43,716 nt of DNA from Acidimicrobiales bacterium (GCA_029247365.1 JAQWLJ010000019.1:1-43716), one strand, 5' to 3'. Shown: positions 1 to 15,677, numbered from the stretch's first letter. Notes: generated by a model not told the origin, from the sequence alone. Numbers and translations: made by a program.

Positions 1-57
1 TTCCTTGCGGCGCTTGGTATCGCGGCCCTTGCGGACCAACTGCTGAATGGTGGGCAC
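1..57 (-). CDS. rpsL: 30S ribosomal protein S12, N-terminal 19 codons only
   Basis: The complement of the first 57 bases reads from a GTG codon as VPTIQQLVRKGRDTKRRKE, the highly conserved start of ribosomal protein S12, which helps set decoding accuracy in the 30S A site. The gene runs off the left edge. An AGGAAG Shine-Dalgarno lies about 8 nt upstream (near 65-70). It is separated from rpoC by a large membrane-protein gene, which is unusual because rpsL normally follows rpoC directly. A short hairpin (GTGCC/GGCAC, 114-126) lies between it and the upstream gene; it could be a weak terminator, and no convincing promoter could be fixed in 58-172. Confidence 0.93.
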   Translation of the reverse strand, partial: MPTIQQLVRKGRDTKRRKE

Positions 58-172
58 GGAAATGCTTCCTCGTTGAACGAACGTGAGATCTTCAGAATTG
101 GCCGACACAAGCGGTGCCTTCGGCACGCGCGTCAAGGCCAGCGGGAAAGCATACGAGGCAGATGCCCCAACC

Positions 173-2908
173 TCAACCGTCGAGAGGCGCGAAATCGCGA
201 TCCTTTCGCGCCAAGCCAAACAGGCCGATCAGGCCGAGGAGTGTAAGAACCAGCGCCGAGCCCTGCCTCGTAGGCGTGTAGTCGAACTCGACCAGGGTGT
301 CACCAGGCCCGACGACGACGCCCAGAAACGCATCGTCGACCCGTACGACGTCGACGGACTCTCCGTCGACCGTCGCTGACCAACCCGGATAATCGGGCAT
401 CGGCAGCACAAGGATGCCGGGGTGGGTGGTGTCGACCTCGACTACAACATGGCCGCCATCAGCCTGCTGGATCGTCGCCGTCGCAACGGCATCGACGGGC
501 GGCTTGGCGGGCCACTCGCCGAACCCGGCCGAGACTGTGGGCTCCAGGTGGGCGATTGAGGTCGGGCCCAGGTGGGTCTCGCTGGTCACGGGGTCGGTAG
601 AAACGGCATGCGCAATCCTGGCGCCGACCGGTCGGTCCCGGTCGTAGATCACCACGTCGCCAGCATGGACGACCGTGAGCCCGTCGCCGCCGGCCACCAC
701 CTGGAAGGCCACACCGTCGTCGACGGCACTGAGGACCGGCTCGTCGGTACCGGCAAAGGTGAAGGTGACTTCCATCCGGGCACCACGTGGCAGGTCGCCA
801 CCGACTACCACAAGATCAATCTTTCGGGCGCGGCCGTCGAGCAGAGCGACCGCGGTCGCCTCCCCGTCCGCAGCCGTGATCGTCGCCCGCAACTCACCGA
901 CCGGACCCTCGCCCACCGCAACACTGATAGCGCGCAAGCCGCCGGCCGGAACCCCGAGGCCGCTCTGGCCAGTTGCGCCTGCGGCGCCGACCACCACGAA
1001 CCGACCGCTCGCGCTGTCGAGTTCAGCGCCCCGCAAGCCGATCACAGGTGTGCGCGGGTCGGTTGCCCACAGGCGCACTCCGAGTCGGTCAAGCGCAGGG
1101 CTATGCACATCGACGTCAGCGAACCATGGGTTCTGTGCAGTGCCGCCCGGCGGCTGCGCGTGCGCGGGATCGATGGCGGAGAACAAAGCCCGATAGCCCG
1201 GCGGCGTGAAGAGCTGGCCACGCGCATCGACGAGGCCGGTGACCTGACCGGTGTTGGCGATGAAGACACGCCCCTCCCCTGCCATCCGTTCGCCCGGTGC
1301 CAACCGATCGCTAGCGGCTGTGTGAGCGGCCGTATCGAAGTCGGCACCAGCCCGATCGACGACGGTGTTGACCGACCGATGGGCGGCAACCAGATCGGCA
1401 CCGACAAGAACGGTGATGGCGATGACGAGGCCGACACCAGCGTCTTTCCATCGCCAGAGGACGGCGATCAAGAACGCCGCACAGACGACCGGCACCACGG
1501 CAGCCGCCACGAGGTCGCCCACCGCATCCGACGCACGAGTGACCCTGAGCCAGGTCAGGATGAGTGGACTGGAGAAAATGCCGAGCACGGCTGCAAAGAA
1601 CCCGGCCCGCTTCAGGCCCCAGCCAATATCAGCGCCATTGACGTTATCCCTGGCATCGAGCCAGGTTTGCACACCCAGGGCGGCGAGCACTGCAAGGCCG
1701 AGATTGGCAACCACTCGGATGCGCCCGACCGTACTGAAGCCAAGAAAGGGCAGAGAATTGAGCGCCGTCGTGAGCGGCCCGCCAACATAGGCCAGCAAGA
1801 CAACGAGGATGACCAATCCCCACCAGACCCGGACAGCGTGTCCTCGGTCGGCGATCGCGCCGCTTGCGCCTTGGCATTGGGTCCGGGCCCCGAATCCGAG
1901 CAAGGCGAGGATCACGACGGTGAGGCCGGCGTAGGACTGCACCTCGACCCAGTTCAGGGTCTGACCCCAGTAGGTCAGCCCGTCGTGGGTAGCGCCGTAG
2001 GGCTGGGGTAGCACGAGCGACGGGATGTATTCGCCCCCGATCGACGAGTCCGCCGGAAGCGACTCACGTGCAGTGGTGTCGGACCAGCGCAGATACTCCG
2101 AGAAGTGGATCAGATGCCAGGCCGCAACCAAAGCGCCAAAGACCAATCCAACGAGTGCCGCCCATCCCCGTCTGCGAAACGAGGCAAACCGATTGGCCGG
2201 CTCGGTCCGACTCCACAGCCGAAATGCTGCGTAGAGCGCAGCAAACAGGAGTGCGTAGAAGGTGATGGTCGGGAAGTTGGCCCACAACATGGCAGCCACG
2301 ACGGCACCGAGACCCGCGGATGTCCGGGGACGAGGCCGCTGCACAAGAGACTCGACCGCCCAGAACAAGCCGGGCAGCAAGGCGGCGACATTGGCGTGCG
2401 GCCAAGCGGACCAGCCGATCAAGTAGCCAGACAGCCCGTAGGCCATGCCGCCGACCGTGGCCGCGCCACGGCCCACCCCAAGACGCCGGCTCAAACCGTA
2501 CGTGAGGCCCGCAGCCGCAAGTGTCCGCAGAGCCGCAGCGAGTCCCGGCGCATACCAGGCTGGAACGAGCAGATAGACCCAGTTGAAGACTGGGAGGCCA
2601 GCCTTGAGCGTCGGGAAACCCGTGCCGACCGAGGGGTCCCACAAGCTGAAGTCGCCGCTCCAGATGTCGGCCGCTATCGACGCGAAGTGCACGTGGACCG
2701 TGACCGTGTCGACAAGGAACGGGTTGTGCACCGTGTCGCGGCCTGATCGCGGATTACTCCGCCACGGGTCGAACTGCTCCACAATGTCGGCCGGCAACAA
2801 CGATCCGAGCCCCAGCAACGGCTCCCACAACCAGGCGAGAGTCACCGCGACGAAGACCACCCACGGCCACCAGGCCCGGTCCGGGATGGGCGAAGAGGGC
2901 GTCGTCAT
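173..2908 (-). CDS. YfhO-family polytopic membrane protein (GT-C-like)
   Basis: A protein of about 911 aa with an N-terminal hydrophobic helix, a large multi-pass membrane region over roughly the first 500 residues, and a long extracytoplasmic C-terminal part ending in one more hydrophobic helix and a short basic tail. Near the C-terminus the pattern PGWSATVDG ... FDYTP is the hallmark of the YfhO family, whose characterised members act in glycosylation of cell-envelope polymers; the substrate here is unknown. I chose the ATG at 2908 rather than an in-frame TTG at 2926, because a consensus TTGACA box and a -10-like CAGGGT sit directly upstream. It lies between rpoC and rpsL on the same strand, a position where no such gene is expected. 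It is probably transcribed both from its own promoter and by read-through from rpoC. Confidence 0.82.
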   Translation of the reverse strand: MTTPSSPIPDRAWWPWVVFVAVTLAWLWEPLLGLGSLLPADIVEQFDPWRSNPRSGRDTVHNPFLVDTVTVHVHFASIAADIWSGDFSLWDPSVGTGFPTLKAGLPVFNWVYLLVPAWYAPGLAAALRTLAAAGLTYGLSRRLGVGRGAATVGGMAYGLSGYLIGWSAWPHANVAALLPGLFWAVESLVQRPRPRTSAGLGAVVAAMLWANFPTITFYALLFAALYAAFRLWSRTEPANRFASFRRRGWAALVGLVFGALVAAWHLIHFSEYLRWSDTTARESLPADSSIGGEYIPSLVLPQPYGATHDGLTYWGQTLNWVEVQSYAGLTVVILALLGFGARTQCQGASGAIADRGHAVRVWWGLVILVVLLAYVGGPLTTALNSLPFLGFSTVGRIRVVANLGLAVLAALGVQTWLDARDNVNGADIGWGLKRAGFFAAVLGIFSSPLILTWLRVTRASDAVGDLVAAAVVPVVCAAFLIAVLWRWKDAGVGLVIAITVLVGADLVAAHRSVNTVVDRAGADFDTAAHTAASDRLAPGERMAGEGRVFIANTGQVTGLVDARGQLFTPPGYRALFSAIDPAHAQPPGGTAQNPWFADVDVHSPALDRLGVRLWATDPRTPVIGLRGAELDSASGRFVVVGAAGATGQSGLGVPAGGLRAISVAVGEGPVGELRATITAADGEATAVALLDGRARKIDLVVVGGDLPRGARMEVTFTFAGTDEPVLSAVDDGVAFQVVAGGDGLTVVHAGDVVIYDRDRPVGARIAHAVSTDPVTSETHLGPTSIAHLEPTVSAGFGEWPAKPPVDAVATATIQQADGGHVVVEVDTTHPGILVLPMPDYPGWSATVDGESVDVVRVDDAFLGVVVGPGDTLVEFDYTPTRQGSALVLTLLGLIGLFGLARKDRDFAPLDG

Positions 2909-2916
2909 CGGCCGCC

Positions 2917-2945
2917 ACCCTGGCAACGGGTACGTCTCATGTCAA
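2917..2945 (-). promoter_or_regulatory. candidate promoter for the YfhO-type gene
   Basis: On the minus strand a perfect TTGACA (2945-2940) is followed after 17 nt by CAGGGT (2922-2917). Eight nt later comes the ATG at 2908, so transcription would begin at or next to the start codon. The -35 box is consensus; the -10 box keeps only the A at position 2 and the T at position 6. Confidence 0.5.
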
Positions 2946-2965
2946 CGAACCCCGGACGCGAAACA

Positions 2966-2985
2966 GCGGGGCCCGAAGACCCCGC
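2966..2985 (-). terminator. candidate terminator after rpoC
   Basis: A GCGGGG/CCCCGC hairpin with an 8-nt loop starts about 28 nt after the rpoC stop. It is followed on the minus strand by only a short T-containing stretch, so termination may be partial. It lies just upstream of the promoter of the next gene. Confidence 0.45.
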
Positions 2986-3012
2986 CGCTCAGCAATCAGT
3001 TGACCGACCGGA

Positions 3013-6924
<3,912 letters not shown>

Positions 6925-6952
6925 TGGTTACTCCCTCTTCTTCTCTCTGGCC

Positions 6953-10543
<3,591 letters not shown>

Positions 10544-10649
10544 GAGGACTCCTGGGAATCGTGGAAAGGGACGCCAAACGGTCGCCGAAGCGCAACTACT
10601 CGCTCAGAATTGAGCGGGAGGGGGCGCGACGACGACCACCTTGCACCTC

Positions 10650-10679
10650 AGACTAGCCCGGGCATGCCCCGCGTAGCAA
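10650..10679 (-). promoter_or_regulatory. candidate proximal rpoB promoter (P2)
   Basis: On the minus strand TTGCTA (10679-10674) and TAGTCT (10655-10650) are separated by 18 nt, predicting a start near 10643 and a leader of about 100 nt. The match is weaker than the distal promoter. A GGGCATGCCC palindrome (10660-10669) lies in the spacer. Confidence 0.4.
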
Positions 10680-10757
10680 CTCACAGGCAAGCGCACGAGC
10701 ACCCCCAGCATTTTGGCGGTGCTTTGATCGGGGCCCGTCAGGCCGCAACACCCGCGC

Positions 10758-10786
10758 AGAGTAGGGAACCTTCTTCGATTGGTCAA
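10758..10786 (-). promoter_or_regulatory. candidate distal rpoB promoter (P1)
   Basis: On the minus strand TTGACC (10786-10781) is followed after exactly 17 nt by TACTCT (10763-10758), a good match to the housekeeping actinobacterial sigma-A consensus. The predicted start near 10751 gives rpoBC a leader of about 207 nt. It lies about 50 nt beyond the stop codon of the phosphatase gene. Confidence 0.65.
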
Positions 10787-10836
10787 GGCATTCCGAGATT
10801 AGAAACCCGACTGTCACATCCGTTTGAGGCGTCGTT

Positions 10837-11832
10837 TCAGGGCTGGACGAAACGCAGATTTTCTCGAGCAGAGGCCCGGACCGAAGCGTCGAGACCCAAG
10901 TGATCGAAGTAGCCAGGATGATCGTTCCAACGGCCACGCATACCGTCGAGCGTCATACGCATCACGGGCCGAGGCGAGCCGAGCATGGCGTCGAGATCAA
11001 ACATGTCAGGGTCGTGGCCCGCCTTGATCAATTCGGTCGAGAAGTACTCGATCCGACCCTCCGGCTGGTGCTGGGCGGAGATCTCATAGTCGTCGAGCAC
11101 GTGTGCGTCAGCGACGTCAGCGAGGGCCAGCATCGTCATGGCGGTGATGCCCGTGCGGTCCTTACCCGCGGTGCAGTGGAAAAGAATCTTCTCGCCGTCG
11201 GCAACGGCTCGCACCATCGTGGACAGGTAGCCCGTAAACGAATCGAGCATCCGCAGGTAGCCCTCGGCCATATCGGCCTTCGTGTAGCTCGAGATATCAC
11301 CGTCGATGATGCGCTCAAACAGGCCCTTCGGGATCGCCACCTGGCTCGACATCGGCATGTGGACCAGGTCGACATCATCGGGCAACCGGTTCGGGTTGTT
11401 GTCGACCTCAAGCTGGGTGCGGAGGTCGAACACCTTGCGGATACCTAGGCTGCGAATCCGCTCAAGGTCGTCGTCGGATGTCTCGTCGAGGCGCGCGCTG
11501 CGGAACACCTGGCCCCACCGGGTATGGCCACCATCGATGGTCGGGTAGCCGCCAATGTCGCGAAAGTTCCGCACCCCGTCCATGACCACGAGGCGCTCTG
11601 CAGCAACGGTAAAGCCGCGCTCCGGGTCGAACAGATGGACGTACGGACGCCCGGCCCGCTCGACGCTGGCCTGCCCCGGCCCGTCGGGGGCGCGCACGTC
11701 GGTGCCAGCATCGATCGGATCGTTGGAGACAAAGACCGACACGTCCCCTCCGCCGCGCCACGTCACCAACAACTCGTCACCGACACGCCAGACGTTCACA
11801 TGGGAGATGGGGGCGGAGTCGGTGGTCGTCAC
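10837..11832 (-). CDS. tyrosine phosphatase family protein (Y_phosphatase3 type)
   Basis: A protein of about 331 aa. The active-site loop HCTAGKDRTG fits the Cys-x5-Arg signature of protein-tyrosine and dual-specificity phosphatases, and the preceding GVRNFRDIGGY, FRSARLDE and FDLRTQLE segments match the Y_phosphatase3 family, which includes lipid and protein tyrosine phosphatases. The first ~85 residues form a beta-rich domain without recognised motif. I start it at GTG 11832 because a TAGGGT box lies 7 nt upstream and because a longer reading (to 11904) would run through a strong hairpin. It sits between rplL and rpoB, which are normally adjacent. The physiological substrate cannot be told from the sequence. 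Confidence 0.87.
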   Translation of the reverse strand: MTTTDSAPISHVNVWRVGDELLVTWRGGGDVSVFVSNDPIDAGTDVRAPDGPGQASVERAGRPYVHLFDPERGFTVAAERLVVMDGVRNFRDIGGYPTIDGGHTRWGQVFRSARLDETSDDDLERIRSLGIRKVFDLRTQLEVDNNPNRLPDDVDLVHMPMSSQVAIPKGLFERIIDGDISSYTKADMAEGYLRMLDSFTGYLSTMVRAVADGEKILFHCTAGKDRTGITAMTMLALADVADAHVLDDYEISAQHQPEGRIEYFSTELIKAGHDPDMFDLDAMLGSPRPVMRMTLDGMRGRWNDHPGYFDHLGLDASVRASARENLRFVQP

Positions 11833-11839
11833 GCCGAGC

Positions 11840-11845
11840 ACCCTA
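11840..11845 (-). promoter_or_regulatory. -10 box of a leaderless promoter for the phosphatase
   Basis: TAGGGT on the minus strand ends 7 nt before the GTG at 11832, placing transcription start at the start codon. It follows directly after the rplL hairpin. No clear -35 box was found because the hairpin occupies that space. Confidence 0.45.
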
Positions 11846-11852
11846 GGCGCGA

Positions 11853-11880
11853 CGAGGCCGGCCCCGTGGGGCCGGCCTCG
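11853..11880 (-). terminator. strong hairpin downstream of rplL
   Basis: A perfect 13-bp inverted repeat (CGAGGCCGGCCCC and its complement) with a 2-nt centre lies 43 nt beyond the rplL stop. There is no U-tract on the minus strand, which is common for actinobacterial terminators. It probably ends or reduces rplJL transcription before the phosphatase and rpoB. Confidence 0.7.
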
Positions 11881-11923
11881 TGTGTTCTGTTTGACGCGCC
11901 GCAAGCTGCGACGATGTCAGCGT

Positions 11924-12304
11924 CTACTGAAGTTCGACAGTGCCACCGGCGGCCTCAATGGCCTCCTTGGCCTTCTCGGCATCGCCCTTCGAGGCACCCT
12001 CGATGATCGGCTTCGGCGCGTTGTCGACGAGCTCCTTGGCTTCCTTCAGACCGAGGCTGGTGAGAGCACGGACTTCCTTGATCACCTGGATCTTCTTGTC
12101 ACCGGCAGCGGTGAGGACAACGTCGAACGAGTCCTTCTCCTCTGCCTCGGCACCACCGTCACCACCGGCCGCCGGGGCAGCCATAACCGCGGCCGGGGCC
12201 GCAGCGGTGACGTCGAAGCGCTCTTCGAACGCCTTCTTCAGTTCGCTTAGCTCGAGAACGGTCATCGAACCGATCGCGTCGAGAATCTCTTCAGTCGTAG
12301 CCAT
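11924..12304 (-). CDS. rplL: 50S ribosomal protein L7/L12
   Basis: At 126 aa this has the usual length and layout of L7/L12: an N-terminal dimerisation domain ([20 protein letters not shown]), an Ala/Gly-rich hinge at about residues 34-52, and the C-terminal factor-binding domain ([20 protein letters not shown]). Several copies bind L10 to form the flexible stalk that recruits and activates translational GTPases. It starts 2 nt after the rplJ stop, with its GAGGAG ribosome-binding site inside the end of rplJ, so the two are translationally coupled. Confidence 0.97.
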   Translation of the reverse strand: MATTEEILDAIGSMTVLELSELKKAFEERFDVTAAAPAAVMAAPAAGGDGGAEAEEKDSFDVVLTAAGDKKIQVIKEVRALTSLGLKEAKELVDNAPKPIIEGASKGDAEKAKEAIEAAGGTVELQ

Positions 12305-12306
12305 GG

Positions 12307-13023
12307 CTACTCCTCCTCTTGAGTGTTGTTGCCGGCGGCATCGCCGTCGGTGTCGCCAGCGTCGGCGGGTTCTTCATCACCGGCGGGTTCGCCGGTGTCG
12401 GTTGCCTCAGCGGACGCTTCGGCGGGGGTCTCGTCGGCCTCATCGGCCGAATCGGATGAATCAGTGGCAGGCGCCTCACTGGCGCCTCCCTCGTCGATAA
12501 GGGCCTGCAGTGCATACGAGAACTCTCGTGGCACGGCGTCGAGCAGGTTGACGAACTCGGCAAGCGGGGCTTGCAAAAGACCGGCAATCTGGCTGAGCAG
12601 GACCTCGCGGGACGGAAGTTCGGCCAACGCCTTGATGTCGTCAGCACTCACCACCGCACCGTCAAGCACGCCGCCCTTGAGCACGAGCTTGTCGTTGCCC
12701 TTGGCGAAGTCCTTGAGCGCCTTGGCCACGGCCGCAGCGTCACCGGGGGCACCGTCGGCACCACCGTAGACGAACGCAATCGCAGTCGGACCAGTCAGCA
12801 TGTCGTCGGCGATATCGATGCCGGCATTGGCTGCCGCGATCCGGACGAGGGTGTTCTTGTAGATCTTGTACTCGCCGCCGGCGTCTCGCAGTGCCTTTCG
12901 CAGCTCCGCAAGCTCGGGCACGTTCAGCCCGCGGTACTCGGTGAGGAGAGCACCGTCGGCTTCGTCGAGCTTCGTTTGAACTTCGTCGACGACGGCGACC
13001 TTGTCTGGTCTTGGGTCTTCCAT
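12307..13023 (-). CDS. rplJ: 50S ribosomal protein L10 with long acidic tail
   Basis: A protein of 238 aa; the L10 core (about residues 1-175) anchors the L7/L12 stalk to the ribosome and contains the typical [20 protein letters not shown] and YKNTLVRIA segments. About 60 residues rich in Asp, Glu, Ala, Ser and Thr follow the core, making it clearly longer than the usual 165-180 aa. The ATG at 13023 is chosen because a near-perfect AGGAGGTGAG ribosome-binding site precedes it; longer readings would enter the leader RNA. Expression is probably autoregulated through the L10 leader and the attenuator-like hairpin upstream. Confidence 0.95.
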   Translation of the reverse strand: MEDPRPDKVAVVDEVQTKLDEADGALLTEYRGLNVPELAELRKALRDAGGEYKIYKNTLVRIAAANAGIDIADDMLTGPTAIAFVYGGADGAPGDAAAVAKALKDFAKGNDKLVLKGGVLDGAVVSADDIKALAELPSREVLLSQIAGLLQAPLAEFVNLLDAVPREFSYALQALIDEGGASEAPATDSSDSADEADETPAEASAEATDTGEPAGDEEPADAGDTDGDAAGNNTQEEE

Positions 13024-13063
13024 CTCACCTCCTTTTTCTTCTGTCGGGTTCTTCTCTGGTTGA

Positions 13064-13203
13064 AAAGAACAGTGGGCGCTCACCGAGTCGGTAAGCGCCC
13101 AGACAGAAACCCGAAGGTGTCGTTCAAAAGGTGCTTTCCTCGTCCGGCGAGCCTGGGCTCATTGGTTCTGCGGATGCAGAGCACCGGAGGTCTTCGGTGA
13201 AGC
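13064..13203 (-). ncRNA. L10 leader RNA (ribosomal protein leader)
   Basis: The transcript between the rplJ promoter and the gene begins CACCGAAGACCTCCGGTG followed by further paired segments and ends in a long hairpin. The ACCGAAGACC..GGT element and its position directly before rplJ match the widespread L10 leader, which binds L10 (with L7/L12) and represses synthesis of both. Boundaries are approximate. Confidence 0.7.
13074..13100 (-). terminator. attenuator-like hairpin in the L10 leader
   Basis: A 13-bp stem (GGGCGCT at 13074-13080 with AGCGCCC at 13094-13100, extended by ACCGA/TCGGT with one mismatch) is followed on the minus strand by ACTGTTCTTTTC. This has the shape of an intrinsic terminator, located about 50 nt before the rplJ start, so L10-mediated control may work by premature termination. 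Confidence 0.6.
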
Positions 13204-13223
13204 AGAGATCAGTTGTGCAACTT

Positions 13224-13252
13224 AGCTTAGGTAGCCTGACCTGAAATCGAAA
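13224..13252 (-). promoter_or_regulatory. candidate rplJL promoter
   Basis: Just after the rplA stop the minus strand carries TTTCGA (13252-13247), a 17-nt spacer and TAAGCT (13229-13224). The predicted start near 13217 matches the beginning of the L10 leader structure. Confidence 0.5.
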
Positions 13253-13255
13253 CGG

Positions 13256-13957
13256 TCAGGCCTCGGAACCAGCGATGTTGCTGGGCTCGATGCGGACACC
13301 AGGACCCATCGTGGTGGACACGACGACCTTCTTGACGTACTTACCCTTGGCCGACGCAGGCTTGACCCGCTCGAGCTCACCCACGAGGGCACGGAGGTTC
13401 ATGAGCAGCGCCGACTCGTCGAAGCTGGCCTTGCCGATCAGGACGTGGACGTTTGCGAAGCGGTCGGTGCGGTACTCGACCATGCCACCCTTGAATTCGT
13501 TGATCGCCTTGACGACGTCGGGGGTCACAGTGCCAGTCTTGGGGTTCGGCATGAGGCCACGCGGACCGAGGACCCGGCCGAGCTTGCCGACCGTGGGCAT
13601 CATGTCGGGGGTCGCGATTGCAATGTCGAAGTCGGTCATACCGCCCTCGACTTCGGCGGCAAGATCATCGGCACCGACGTGTTCGGCTCCGGCCTCGCGA
13701 GCCGCGGTGGCGGCTTCACCCTGAGCGAACACGGCGACGCGAACGTCCTTACCGGTGCCAGCTGGGAGTGCGACCGTGCCACGGATCATCTGATCGGCTT
13801 TGCGGGGATCGACGCCGAGGCACACGACGACGTCGACGGTCTCATCGAACTTCTTCGTGCCGAGCGACTTCAGAATGCCGATGGCTTCGGTGTCTGAGTG
13901 CAACCGGTCACGGTCGTACTTCCGGGCATTGTCGTTGTACTGCTTGCTCTTCGCCAT
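13256..13957 (-). CDS. rplA: 50S ribosomal protein L1
   Basis: A protein of 233 aa, the normal length of L1. It contains the conserved [18 protein letters not shown] segment of the rRNA-binding face. L1 forms the mobile stalk next to the E site and in many bacteria represses its own operon. The start at 13957 ([10 protein letters not shown]) follows a GGGAGC ribosome-binding region; the open frame continues upstream but that extension shows no L1 similarity. It follows rplK after an 82-bp gap and precedes the rplJL promoter. Confidence 0.96.
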   Translation of the reverse strand: MAKSKQYNDNARKYDRDRLHSDTEAIGILKSLGTKKFDETVDVVVCLGVDPRKADQMIRGTVALPAGTGKDVRVAVFAQGEAATAAREAGAEHVGADDLAAEVEGGMTDFDIAIATPDMMPTVGKLGRVLGPRGLMPNPKTGTVTPDVVKAINEFKGGMVEYRTDRFANVHVLIGKASFDESALLMNLRALVGELERVKPASAKGKYVKKVVVSTTMGPGVRIEPSNIAGSEA

Positions 13958-14012
13958 AGTGAGGCTCCCTCTGTGTTGATGCCGCCCGGCGAGGTCTTCC
14001 GGTACGAGCGCT

Positions 14013-14037
14013 GGGCCAACTTGGCCCGAAGTTTTTT
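14013..14037 (+). terminator. terminator-shaped element in antisense orientation, rplK-rplA gap
   Basis: On the plus strand GGGCC-AACTT-GGCCC (extendable to GGGCCAA/TTGGCCC) is followed 4 nt later by six Ts (14032-14037). It has the shape of an intrinsic terminator, but all nearby genes run on the minus strand. It might stop antisense transcripts entering rplK, or be a regulatory hairpin in the sense RNA. Confidence 0.35.
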
Positions 14038-14039
14038 GG

Positions 14040-14468
14040 TTAACCCTGGACCTTGATACCCATGGAGCGGGCAGTGCCAGCGACCTGCTGCTTGGCGCCT
14101 TCGAGATCGATGGCGTTGAGGTCGGGCATCTTGATCTCGGCGATCTCGGCGACCTGGGCATCGGTGATGGAACCGGCGACATCTCGGCCCGGCTCGCTAG
14201 ACGCCTTGTCGAGCCCAGCGGCCTGACGGATCAGGAATGGGGTCGGCGGGGTCTTGAGAACGAACGAGAAGGATCGGTCCTCATAGATCGAGATCTCGAC
14301 TGGAACGATCTGACCGCGCTTGTCTTCGGTCCGAGCGTTGTAGTCCTTACAGAAGTCCATGATCGCAACACCGTGCGGACCGAGCGCGGTACCCACGGGG
14401 GGCGCGGGAGACGCTTGCCCGGCGGGGATCTGGATTTTGACAACAGCAGCGACCTGCTTCTTGGCCAT
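14040..14468 (-). CDS. rplK: 50S ribosomal protein L11
   Basis: At 142 aa this is a full-length L11. It begins [19 protein letters not shown] and carries the proline-rich N-terminal region ([14 protein letters not shown]) that contacts elongation factors and thiostrepton-type antibiotics, with the C-terminal 23S-rRNA-binding domain after about residue 70. L11 sits at the GTPase-associated centre and is needed for RelA-type stringent signalling. An AGGAAG ribosome-binding site precedes the ATG. It lies 109 nt downstream of nusG. Confidence 0.97.
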   Translation of the reverse strand: MAKKQVAAVVKIQIPAGQASPAPPVGTALGPHGVAIMDFCKDYNARTEDKRGQIVPVEISIYEDRSFSFVLKTPPTPFLIRQAAGLDKASSEPGRDVAGSITDAQVAEIAEIKMPDLNAIDLEGAKQQVAGTARSMGIKVQG

Positions 14469-14577
14469 GAGTGCTTCCTAGCGAGAAATGCGGACCCACA
14501 AGTCTGGGCCGGATGAGCACGCGAGCCAACCCGCGCGCGTGGAGAATTGGGATTGTGAGCGGCAGGGCCGCGGTGGG

Positions 14578-15384
14578 TCAGAGTCGGGCGACCTGGGCGA
14601 ACTCGAGTTCGACCGGGGTCTCGCGGCCGAAGATGTTGACGAGCACCTTGACCTTGAGTTGGTCCTCGTTGATCTCGATGATCTCACCCGAGAAGTCGGC
14701 GAAGGGGCCTTCCTTGACCCGCACGGTCTCACCCATGTCGTATTCGAATATCGGCTTGGACTTCTTGGTGGCTTCCTGCTTGCGATCGGCTTCGACACCA
14801 AGGAAGTTCTCAACGTCGCGGCGTCGCATCGGCGAGGGCTTACCGCCCTGGTTGACGAAGCCGGTGACACCAGGGGTGTTGCGAATGACGTACCATGCGT
14901 CGTCGTCGAGGTTCGTGCGGCAGAGGAGGTAGCCCGGGAAGAGCTTCTTCTCGGTCATGACCTTTTTGCCGTTCTTGAACTCGGGGATCTCACGGGTCGG
15001 AATGACGACTTCGTGGATGCGGTTCTCCATGTTCATCGACGCCGTTCGAGCTTCGAGGTTCTGCTTGACCTTCTTCTCGTAGCCCGACTGGGTGTGTAGC
15101 ACGAACCAGCGACCCGGACGGTCGTATGGGCTGATGTAGGGCTCGTCGTCGTCGTCGGAGGCGAGCAGTTCGTCTTCGTCGATGACCTCGGCTTCGAGTT
15201 CGGCTGGCTCGGTGTCGGCCGCGGCGGCACCGGTCCACTCGTTCGCGAGCCCCGCACCGATCGGAGCGGCCGTCAGAGCCGTCTCCTCTTCGGGTGCCGA
15301 CTCCACGGCGGTGTCGTCGGTCGCCTCAGCGGCGTCGACCGTCTCGTCGACGGTCTCTTTTTTGGTGGTGGTGTCGTCAGTCAT
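14578..15384 (-). CDS. nusG: transcription termination/antitermination protein NusG
   Basis: A protein of 268 aa. The NGN domain (about residues 93-200: RWFVLHTQSGYEKKVKQNL ... KLFPGYLLCR ... NTPGVTGFV) binds the RNA polymerase clamp, and the C-terminal KOW domain (VKEGPFADFSGEI) contacts Rho or ribosomal S10. The first ~92 residues are an acidic, Ala/Thr-rich low-complexity extension, as in other actinobacterial NusG proteins. The ATG at 15384 overlaps the secE stop (TGATG), supporting this start and translational coupling. Confidence 0.96.
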   Translation of the reverse strand: MTDDTTTKKETVDETVDAAEATDDTAVESAPEEETALTAAPIGAGLANEWTGAAAADTEPAELEAEVIDEDELLASDDDDEPYISPYDRPGRWFVLHTQSGYEKKVKQNLEARTASMNMENRIHEVVIPTREIPEFKNGKKVMTEKKLFPGYLLCRTNLDDDAWYVIRNTPGVTGFVNQGGKPSPMRRRDVENFLGVEADRKQEATKKSKPIFEYDMGETVRVKEGPFADFSGEIIEINEDQLKVKVLVNIFGRETPVELEFAQVARL

Positions 15385-15677
15385 CAGTTCTGTTCGAAGA
15401 GTTCGAGGATGAAGGTCGAGAACAGCCAATCGAGGCCGTAGATCATGGCGCCCATAACCACGATGGTCGCAAGGACAACGATCGAGTAGTTGATCGTCTC
15501 GTCACGGGTGGGCCAGGCGACCTTGCGGAGTTCGGCCCGCACTTCGCGGAGGAACTGGCCTGGGCTGGTGCGTTCGCGGGGAGCCGGTGGCTCCTTGCGA
15601 GCGCGCACCGGGGAGCCGTCGGCGTCGATTTCGCCTTGCTTCTGGAGCATTCGCTTTTGCTGCCGGTTCATCGACAT
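15384..15677 (-). CDS. secE: preprotein translocase subunit SecE
   Basis: A protein of 97 aa with a basic, low-complexity N-terminus, the conserved amphipathic segment FLREVRAELRKVAWPTRDET, and a single transmembrane helix (about residues 65-85). This is the short one-helix SecE typical of Gram-positive bacteria; it clamps SecY in the SecYEG channel. It lies directly downstream of tRNA-Trp and overlaps the start of nusG by one base. Confidence 0.95.
   Translation of the reverse strand: MSMNRQQKRMLQKQGEIDADGSPVRARKEPPAPRERTSPGQFLREVRAELRKVAWPTRDETINYSIVVLATIVVMGAMIYGLDWLFSTFILELFEQN

Noticed and set aside
572-2011. 479-codon plus-strand open frame opposite the YfhO-type gene
   Set aside because: It has no hydrophobic or domain pattern and mirrors the real membrane-protein gene.
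11832-11904. Upstream start for the phosphatase
   Set aside because: It would place coding sequence through the strong rplL hairpin and before the TAGGGT box; the extra residues show no family similarity.
13256-14182. 308-aa form of L1
   Set aside because: The extra N-terminal 75 residues are a Ser/Pro/Arg-rich out-of-frame reading of rpl[11 protein letters not shown] at 13957 is the usual L1 start.
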